From Hetaerina americana (lineage: Eukaryota; Arthropoda; Insecta; Odonata; Calopterygidae): 64,000 bases of DNA. Positions 55,261 through 64,000 of this stretch are shown piece by piece (the stretch's first letter is position 1; every line of letters starts with the position of its first letter). The stretch lies in contig JAKTNV010000168.1 of the NCBI GenBank assembly GCA_022747635.1, positions 206,001 to 270,000 on the forward strand, given 5' to 3'. The position numbers and the translations under genes are program-made. The notes under the pieces are model-generated. The model was not told the DNA's origin. It did no database searches and saw only the letters and a program-made list of their open reading frames with translations.

Positions 55261-56783
55261 TTCCTGAGCTTAACAGCAACCTGGAGTGCCCGCACATACA
55301 CCGGGCATCGACGACTGCCTGCTATATGGCTAGTAAGCTCCATGTCACATTTGCCATCACATAGGGCACAGTGCGCATCCGCCTTGCACTCCGCGATTTT
55401 GTGACCTTCTTTACCGCATTTGATGCAGCATCTTGACCTGTCTACTTCACTTTTGCGGTTTCTAGACAGATGCCCAAAGCCCCAGCACTTGAAGCACTTC
55501 AGGGGCCTCACTATCTCTCTTATATGGCAAGAGGTCCATCCAATGCGGATGCGCTCGCGCTCTAAGAGCTTCTTGGCCACCAGTGCTGACAGTCTTACGA
55601 CCGCAGTCTGGGTTCTGTCGTACGTAAACCTGAGGGATTTAACCGATGCCAGGGTTATGCCACAGCCTTCGCCAAGGTCGCGCTGGATGGCCTCCAAAAC
55701 TTCTTCCTTTGTAGTAACTTCGTCCATGTCCTTAATTTCCACATCCAGCTCTTGCGTTTTACACTTGATGGTGGCATTCCCACCCAGAGCCTTCTCCATG
55801 ACAGAACACAGTTCAGACGCCTTTTCGGTGCTCTCCTTCGTAAGAACAAAGAGCAAACCACCACCCTTTGTCCTACGGATCCTATGCACTGAGGTGCTTA
55901 CATCATTCAGCGCTTGGTCTTTCTTCATATGGCTTAGGATTTCCGCGTAGCTCATTTCGGCTTTCGCCTCAACAATAAGCGCATTCGGCATGGCCCTTCT
56001 GCGCTGTTTGGCCGGCCGTTGCGAATTTTTTAGCTTGTCCTTCTTTTGAGGCCTCCTCTTCTTATTCAGTACCTGCCATTCACCTTCACTTTCCTCCGGT
56101 GCTACAATTTGCGGATACTCCTCTAGTTGTTTTTCCCTCACTTCCACCTGACCCGCCGGCTGCGGCATCAGCTGAGTTCTCCCCGCTGCAATTACGCGCA
56201 GACCCTTTTCAGATCCCCCTGGCTCCGACGCCCCTGTATTGCTCTCCCGCACACCTCGTTTCTCGCGCCGGGTCTGGGTAGATATCGTATTTGTAGCCTT
56301 GTCTTCCACATTCTTGGTCTGCGTAGAAGTGGAACGTGTACCTGCTGCAAACCTTATCGGCTTCTGTTCGACAACCTTCGTTGTTCCGCCGAAATCCGCA
56401 ATCCGATGCCAACTGGATGTCAGACTCGCCACCTTACTGTGGATGGCCTTATGGACATTGGACTTTCCGCTAATAAATTCGCCCAATTCCTGCAGCAAGC
56501 CGCCATGTAATTCCAACAAATTCTGCAGCTGCTGTTTCTTCTCCTCCTCACATGTCATATGCAGAACAAGATGTTCAGCCCCTTCAAGTGATACTTCACT
56601 ATATTTGTTAACCTTGGTGTCACTTGTAGCATTAGATGCTACAGGGGCCGAGTGACCAACCCCTGCAACACTGCGGTCATTGGATGACGACGCCTGGGAG
56701 CCCGCTTGCTCACTCCCTAACAGCGCCGGTACTGGGGTATCCCTCCCCTGCACCGTAACTAATTCCTTCTGCTGGACTACCAT
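55257..56783 (-). CDS. R1-clade ORF1 protein (gag-like, CCHC zinc knuckles)
   Basis: 508 residues with no internal stop. The start chosen is ATG at 56783 (MVVQQKELVTVQGRD). An upstream in-frame ATG at 56981 lies in inverted plus-strand ORF2 sequence and the 5' UTR, so it is not part of the element. The N-half is polar, and a basic patch KKRRPQKKDKLKNSQRPAKQ sits before the middle domain. The C-terminus has three zinc-knuckle-like clusters: CFKCWGFGHLSRNR (last Cys replaced by Arg), CIKCGKEGHKIAEC, and a CALCDGKC...H...C variant. Such proteins package LINE RNA. The stop overlaps the ORF2 start as ATGA, implying coupled re-initiation as in other R1-type elements. Confidence 0.88.
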   Translation of the reverse strand: MVVQQKELVTVQGRDTPVPALLGSEQAGSQASSSNDRSVAGVGHSAPVASNATSDTKVNKYSEVSLEGAEHLVLHMTCEEEKKQQLQNLLELHGGLLQELGEFISGKSNVHKAIHSKVASLTSSWHRIADFGGTTKVVEQKPIRFAAGTRSTSTQTKNVEDKATNTISTQTRREKRGVRESNTGASEPGGSEKGLRVIAAGRTQLMPQPAGQVEVREKQLEEYPQIVAPEESEGEWQVLNKKRRPQKKDKLKNSQRPAKQRRRAMPNALIVEAKAEMSYAEILSHMKKDQALNDVSTSVHRIRRTKGGGLLFVLTKESTEKASELCSVMEKALGGNATIKCKTQELDVEIKDMDEVTTKEEVLEAIQRDLGEGCGITLASVKSLRFTYDRTQTAVVRLSALVAKKLLERERIRIGWTSCHIREIVRPLKCFKCWGFGHLSRNRKSEVDRSRCCIKCGKEGHKIAECKADAHCALCDGKCDMELTSHIAGSRRCPVYVRALQVAVKLRK

Positions 56784-56939
56784 AATTGGTTTATTTTCGG
56801 GGTTCCTTCCCCTATTTAGCTTTTCTGTCCGCCCCGGGTATTTTATTTCCCCGGTACCCTCTATTTCTAGCGAGCATTCCCCTATCCGCAACCTGGGGAG
56901 GCGCCGGATGGGAGAAGCTAACAAAACTCCACACCGGAG
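56784..56939 (-). other. R1-clade 5' untranslated region
   Basis: About 156 bp from ctccggtgtggagttttg (at 56939, minus strand) to the ORF1 ATG. Its first 70 bases recur inverted beside copy A at 50454-50525, which supports 56939 as close to the element's true 5' end. Confidence 0.75.
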
Positions 56940-56941
56940 TT

Positions 56942-57320
56942 GCTTATCCCTAGCGTGGCGAAATGGGTAAATCGGTCCCACGGGGAGCTCAATTACTACC
57001 TCACGCAGGTGCTATCGGGACATGGGTGTTATCGTGCGTATCTGCACAAATACAAGCATGAGGATTCGCCGTATTGCCCAACGTGCCAAGGAGTCGAGGA
57101 GAATGCTGAACACGTGATTTTTGAGTGCCCACGGTTCAGTGTATCGCGAGATACCCTTGTATTAAAGTTAAACACTCAACTCACGCCAGATACCTTGGTG
57201 GAACATATGATTTCGTCGGAATCAACCTGGAGCGTGATTTGCGACTTCATTACCGCCATCATGAAGGAGCTACGAAGAGAAGAGCGCGCCAGGAGCGCAA
57301 CAATGGAAACGGAAGCATAA
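56942..57320 (+). CDS. R1-clade ORF2 C-terminus (separated by the inversion)
   Basis: About 125 residues from LIPSVAKWVNRSHGELNYYL to MKELRREERARSATMETEA-stop. It contains the C-terminal zinc motif YCPTCQGVEENAEHVIFEC used by R1-type elements near the target-bound end of the protein. It continues the minus-strand frame that ends at 52675, apart from the few residues deleted at the joint. It has no start codon of its own and would not be translated. Confidence 0.85.
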
Positions 57321-57542
57321 AACTAGAGAAAAAGCTACGGCTAATGGTCTCTCCTGTGAAGTAATAAGCCACCAGCAGTACCGCAGGAGAAAACAAAGAC
57401 CATAGAGGAAGAGACGAGGGGTTTTAGTCGGTGGGAGTCCGACACGAAGGACAGGAAACATGAGGGTTTCTTGTCTATCAGTGCATAAAGCATTTCCCCT
57501 GAACTCTTTAAAAAAAAAAAAAAAAAAACAAAAAAAAAAAAA
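57321..57542 (+). other. R1-clade 3' UTR and poly(A) tail
   Basis: A 3' UTR of about 190 bp ending catttcccctgaactcttt, then 33 bp of A with one C (57510-57542). It is nearly identical to the 3' UTR of copy A (49576-49768, minus strand). The long tail points to a recent insertion. Confidence 0.88.
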
Positions 57543-57557
57543 ACTACAAACACACAC
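57543..57557 (+). repeat. Target-site duplication, right copy
   Basis: actacaaacacacac directly after the poly(A), identical to 52661-52675. Confidence 0.8.
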
Positions 57558-60500
57558 TACACACACACACCAAACACACACAAACCACACACACACACAC
57601 CACATACACACACACACACACACACCACACACACACACACTCCATTCACAAACACTCCACACACACGCACACCAAAGACACACCACACACACTTACTCCA
57701 CACACACACACATCACACACACACACCACACACACACCACACACACACACCACACACACACCACACACACACACCACACACACACCACACACACACCACA
57801 CACACACCAATACACACTCACTACAAACACACACTACACACACACCACACACACACCACACACACACACCACACACACACACCACACAGACAAACACACA
57901 ACACATAAACACACCACACACACACATCACACACACACACATCACACACACACACCACACACACACAGCACACACACAGCATACACACGCACTACACACG
58001 CACCACACACGCACATACCACGCACCACACACTCAACACACACGCACCACACACGCACCACACGCACCACACGCACCACACGCACCACACGCACCACACG
58101 CACCACACGCACCACACGCACCACACGCACCAAACGCACCACACGCACCACACGCACCACACGCACCGCACGCAGCGCACGCACGCACGCACCGCACGCA
58201 CCGCACGCCCGCACCGCACGCACGCACAAACACCGCACGCACGCACGCACACACACACCACACACGCACACACAAACACCGCACACGCACACACACACAC
58301 CGCACACGCAGACACACACACCGCACACGCACACGCACACACCGCACACGCACACGCACACGCAAACACCGCACACGCACACGCACACACCGCACAAGCA
58401 CACGCACACACCGCACACGCACACGCACACACCGCACACGCACACGCACACACACCGCACACGCACACACACCGCACACGCACACGCACACACACCGCAC
58501 ACGCACGCACACACACCACACACGCACGTACACACACCACACACGCACACACCAAACGCACACACACCACACGCACACACACCACACGCACACACACCCC
58601 ACACACACACACTACACGCACACACCACACGCACACACACCACACGCACACACACCACACGCACACACACCACACGCACACACACCCACGCACACACACC
58701 ACACACACCCACACACACACACTCCACACACACACCACACACACACACCACACACACACACACTCCACACACACTCCACACACACTCCACACACACTCCA
58801 CACACACTCCACACACACACACACACACACTTTACACACACACACACACACTCCACACACACACACACACTCCACACACACACACACACTCCAGACTCCC
58901 CACCACACACACTCCACACTCCACACCACACACACTCCACACTCCACACCACACACACTCCACACACACACACACTCCACACACACACACTCCACACCAC
59001 ACACACTCCACACTCCACACCACACACAGTCCACACTCCACACCACACACACTCCACACTCCACACCACACACACTCCACACTCCACACCACACACACCC
59101 CACACCACACACACTCCACACTCCACACCACACACACTCCACACTCCACACACCACACACTCCACACTCCACACCACACACACTCCACACTCCACACCAC
59201 ACACTCTCTACACTCCACACCACACACACTCCACAATCCACACCACACACACTCCAAATCCACACCACACACACACCACACTCCACACCACACGCACACA
59301 CCACACTCCATACCACACACACCACACTCCACACCACACACACACCACACTCCACACCACACACACACCACACTCCACACCACACACACCACACTCAACA
59401 CCACACACACACCACATTCCACACAACACACACCACACTCCACACCACAAACACCACACTCCACACCACACACACCACACTCCACACCACACACACCACA
59501 CTCCACACCACACACACCACACTCCACACCACACACACCACACTCCACACCACACACACCACACTACACACCACACTCCACACCACACACACCACACCCC
59601 ACACCACACACACCACACTCCACACCACACACACCACACTCCACAGCACACACATCACACTCCACACACACACAACACTCCACACACCCACGCACACTCC
59701 ACACACACACACACCACACACACACCACACACACACACACACCACACACACAAACACAAAAACACACACACCACACACACACACAATAAACACACACACA
59801 CCACACACACACACCACACACACACACACCACACACACACACACCAAACACACACACACCACACACACACTCACCTCACACACACACCTCACACATACAC
59901 CTCACACACACACCTCACACACACACCTCACACACACACACCTCACACACACACCAAACACACCCACACACACACACCAAACACACACCACACACACACA
60001 CACACCACACACCTCACACACACACACACCTCACCCGTCTCACACACACACACCTCACACACATCACACACACACCTCACACACCTCACACACACCTCAC
60101 ACACCTCACACACCTCACACACACACCTCAAACACCTCACACACAAACACACCTCAAACACCTCACACACACACACACCTCACACACCTCACACACACAC
60201 CTCACACACCTCACACACACACCTCACACACCTCACACACACTTCACACACGTCACACACCTCACACACACCTCACACACCTCACACACACACCTCACAC
60301 CTCACACACACACCTCACACACACACACATCTCACACACACACACCACACACACACACACACACACCACACACACACACACCACACACACACACACAACA
60401 CACACACACACACCACACACACACACACCACACACACACACACCACACACACACACACCACACACACCACACACACACACACCACACACGTCACACACCT

Positions 60501-60723
60501 CACACACACCTCACACACCACACACACACACACCACACAAACACACACACTACACACACACACCACACACACACACACACCACACAAACACACACACCAC
60601 ACACACACCACACACACACACACACACCTCACACACGTCACACACCTCACACACACCTCACACACCTCACACACACACCTCACACCTAACACACACCTCA
60701 CACACACACACATCTCACACACA

Positions 60724-60772
<49 letters not shown>

Positions 60773-60788
60773 ACACACACACCACACA

Positions 60789-60819
<31 letters not shown>

Positions 60820-61104
60820 CACACCACACACACACACACACCTCACACACACACATACCTCACACACACACACCTCACACACCTCACACACACACCTCAC
60901 ACACACACCTCACACACACACCTCACACATACACCTCACACACACATTCACACACACACCTCTCAAACACACCTCACACACACACCTCACACACACCACA
61001 CACACACACCACACACACACACCACATCCACACACACACCACACACACACATCACACACACACATCACACACACACATACCAAACACATACACCACACAC
61101 ACAC
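57558..61104 (+). repeat. (AC)n-rich satellite block 3, first higher-order unit
   Basis: Variant blocks follow in order: AC with landmarks shared with block 2 (57.64-57.84 kb), ACGC-rich (58.0-58.25 kb), CCGCACACGCAC type (58.26-58.55 kb), ACGCACACACC type (58.55-58.70 kb), ACTCCACAC type (58.73-58.90 kb), a CTCCACACTCCACACCACAC family (58.9-59.25 kb), a 19-bp ACCACACTCCACACCACAC family (59.27-59.65 kb), then CTCACAC-rich sequence (59.87-60.97 kb). Landmarks are agcata at 57978, cgtac at 58529 and cgcacactcc at 59691. Long Cys/Val-rich reading frames on the minus strand are not genes. Confidence 0.95.
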
Positions 61105-64000
61105 AGCATACACACGCACCACACACGCACCAACCACGCACCACACACGCACCACACACGCACCACACACGCACCACACGCACCACACGCACCACACACG
61201 CATCACACACGCACCACACGCACCACACGCACCACACGCACCACACGCACCACACGCACCACACGCACCGCACGCACGCACACCGCACGCACGCACACTG
61301 CACGCACGCACACACACCGCACACGCACACACACACACCGCACACGCACACACACACACACCGCACACGCACACGCACACACCGCACACGCACACGCACA
61401 CACCGCACATGCACACGCACACACCGCACAAGCACAAGCATACACCGCACACGCACACACCGCACACGCACTCGCACACACACCGCACACGCACACGCAT
61501 ACACACCGCACACGCACACGCACACACACACACCGCACACACACCGCACACGAACACGCACCGCACACGCACACGCACCGCACACGCTCACGCACACACA
61601 CCGCACACGCACGCACACACACCACACACGCACGTACACACACCACACACGCACACACCACACGCACACACACCACACGCACACACACCACACGCACACA
61701 CCACACGCACACACACCACACGCACACACACCACACTCCACACACACACACACACTGCACACACACACACACACTCCACACACACACACTCCACACACAC
61801 TCCACACACACTCCACACACACACACACACTCCACACACACACACATACACTCCACACACACACACTTCACACACACATACAAACTCCACACACACACAC
61901 ACTCCACACACACACACACTCCACACACACACACACACTCCACACACACACACACTCCACAAACACACACACACTCCACACACACACACACTCCACAAAC
62001 ACACACACACTCCACACACACACACACACACTCCACACTCCACACCACACGCACTCCACACTCCACACCACACGCACTCCACACTCCACACCACACACAC
62101 TCCACACTCCACACAACACACACTCCACACTCCACACCACACACACTCCACACCACACACACTCCACACCACGCACACTCCACACTCCACACCACACACA
62201 CTCCACACTCCACACCACACACACTCCACACTCCACACCACACACACTCCACACCACACACACTCCACACTCCACACCACACACACACCACACTCCACAC
62301 CACACACACACCACACTCCACACCACACACACACCACACTCCACACCACACACACACCACACTCCACACCACACACACACCACACTCAACACCACACACA
62401 CCACACTCAACACCACACACACACCACACTCCACACCACACACACCACACTCCACACCACAAACACAACACTCCACACCACACACACCACACTCCACACC
62501 ACACACACCACACACCACACCACACACACCACACTCCACACCACACACACCACACTCCACACCACACACACCACACTCCACACCACACACACCACACTCC
62601 ACACCACACACACACCACACTCCACACACACACCACACTCCACACCACACACACCACACTCCACACCACACACACCACACACACCACACTCCACAGCACA
62701 CACACCACACTCCACAAACACACATCACACTCCACACACACACACCACACTCCACACACCCACGCACACTCCACACACACACTACCACCACACACACACA
62801 CACTACCACCACACACACACACACACACCACACACACACACCACACACACACACTCCACACACACACACACACCACACACACACACACCACACACACACA
62901 CACCACACACACACACACCACACACACACACCACACACACACACACCACACACACACACCACACACACACCACACACACACACACCACACACACACCACA
63001 CACACACACACCACACACAAACCCCACACACACACCACACACATCACACTCCACACACACACATCACACTCCACACACACACACCACACTCCACACACCC
63101 ACGCACACTCCACACACACACACACACACCACACACACACTGCCCACACAAACACACACACCACACACACCACACACACAAACACACCACCTACACACTA
63201 CACACACACACCACACACACACACCACACATACACACCACACACACACACACCACACACACACACACCACACACACACACCACACACCCACACACCACAC
63301 ACACACACACACCACACACCACACACACACACAACACACACAAACACACACACATCACACACATCACACCACACACACGCCACACACACACACACCAAAC
63401 ACACACCACACACACACACACACCGCACACCTCACAAAAATACCCACCTCACACACCTCACACACACACACTCCACACACACTCCACACACACACACACA
63501 CTTTACACACACACACACTATCCACACACACACACACTCCACACACACACAAACTCAACACTCCACACCACACACACTCCACACTCCACACCACACACAC
63601 TCCACACCACACACACTCCACACACACACACTCCACACACACACACTCCACACACACACACTCCACACCACACACACTCCACACTCCACACCACACACAG
63701 TCCACACTCCACACCACACACACTCCACACACACACACACACTCCACACACACACACACTCCACACACACTCCACACACACACACACACTTTACACACAC
63801 ACACACTCCTCACACACACACACTCCACACTCCACACACACACACTCCACACTCCACACCACACACACTCCACACCCCACACCACACACACTCCACACAC
63901 ACACACTCCACACACACACACTCCACACCACACACACTCCACACTCCACACCACACACAGTCCACACTCCACACCACACACACTCCACACTCCACACCAC
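61105..64000 (+). repeat. (AC)n-rich satellite block 3, second higher-order unit (runs off right edge)
   Basis: The same block order restarts: agcata at 61105, ACGC-rich, CCGCACACGCAC, cgtac at 61633, ACTCC, the CTCCACACTCC and 19-bp families (62.03-62.70 kb), and cgcacactcc at 62763 (and again at 63102). Offsets from the first unit are 3127, 3104 and 3072 bp. A third, shorter run of the ACTCC families occupies 63.44-64.0 kb. The array continues beyond the window. Confidence 0.93.

Larger units (their letters stand above)
52677..57542. mobile_element. Near full-length R1-clade LINE (copy B) with twin-priming inversion in an AC array
   Basis: From left to right: 52677-56939 is the element's 5' UTR, ORF1 and most of ORF2 in minus orientation; 56940-57509 is the end of ORF2 and the 3' UTR in plus orientation; poly(A) is at 57510-57542. 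The two parts meet at the 5' terminus (ctccggtgtggag, minus strand at about 56939) joined to gcttatccc of ORF2. Comparison with copy A shows only about 12 bp of the element (atggacgcaccg) lost between the parts. A 15-bp direct repeat flanks the whole. The AC-rich target suggests kinship with AC-targeting R1-clade families (Mino, Waldo). Confidence 0.9.

Noticed and set aside
56784..56981. Upstream start for R1 ORF1 at 56981
   Set aside because: Those codons lie in the inverted plus-strand ORF2 piece and the 5' UTR. The first ATG belonging to the element's coding region is at 56783.
57646..64000. Minus-strand open frames of up to 660 codons (Cys-Val-Cys-Gly)
   Set aside because: Pure satellite translation. 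Three frames are open at once, and the residue pattern follows the DNA repeat variants.
48727..64000. CRISPR-like or telomeric repeat array
   Set aside because: No spacers of constant length and no TTAGG or similar telomere unit. It is a dinucleotide-derived satellite.

Overview
The window looks like intergenic DNA from a large, repeat-rich arthropod genome, most likely an insect. The grounds are the mix of mobile elements: two R1-clade LINE families (R1-type elements are essentially arthropod), RTE-clade LINEs of the type often mis-annotated as craniofacial development protein 2, CR1/L2-like LINEs, many Penelope-like element (PLE) pieces, mariner-like transposases, Helitron helicases and tRNA-headed SINEs. 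No complete host gene is visible. Two short stretches look like single host exons (2683-2844 plus strand, 10371-10580 minus strand). A third exon-like end, beside a CTCF-type motif, lies near 35.84-36.0 kb.

Layout. 0-3 kb: a Helitron fragment, a 330-bp palindrome with a (TA)n centre, a 57-bp minisatellite and a candidate terminal exon. 3-7.5 kb: an internally deleted RTE on the minus strand, (TA)n, a PLE reverse-transcriptase remnant, then an RTE 3' end. 8.3-9.1 kb: a mariner-like element. 11.3-15.4 kb: a second decayed RTE, then PLE endonuclease and terminal-repeat pieces arranged as inverted repeats. 15.5-20.4 kb: two CR1/L2-like LINE pieces, one with an SGNH-esterase ORF1. 20.5-28 kb: low-identity dispersed repeats, a second mariner with a deleted core and a LINE RT scrap. 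28.2-31.0 kb: a decayed R1-like LINE. 31-38 kb: mostly unrecognised, with a double hairpin, a possible solo LTR and the CTCF-like site. 38.3-40.0 kb: a Helitron helicase. 40.4-44.3 kb: a SINE, PLE and RTE pieces again in inverted pairs, and a palindrome carrying a hammerhead-like core. 47.6-48.7 kb: tRNA-headed elements.

The last 15 kb is the most striking part. It is a long, strongly strand-asymmetric (AC)n-rich satellite (48.7-49.5, 51.6-52.7 and 57.5-64.0+ kb) interrupted by two R1-clade retrotransposon insertions. The larger one (52677-57542) is an essentially full-length element with open ORF1 and ORF2. Its first 4.26 kb is inverted relative to its last 0.6 kb, only about 12 bp are missing at the switch, it has a poly(A) tail, and it is flanked by a 15-bp direct repeat of AC-rich target. 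This is the expected product of twin priming into an AC array, and it fits known R1-clade families that target AC or ACAY repeats (Mino, Waldo). A related copy (49.55-50.53 kb) has the same kind of 5' inversion and a similar 3' junction sequence, and lies beside a PLE fragment in a 2-kb block that appears inverted within the array. The distal array shows a duplication of about 3.1 kb with its variant blocks in the same order.

All product calls are by eye from conserved motifs. No database search was run.
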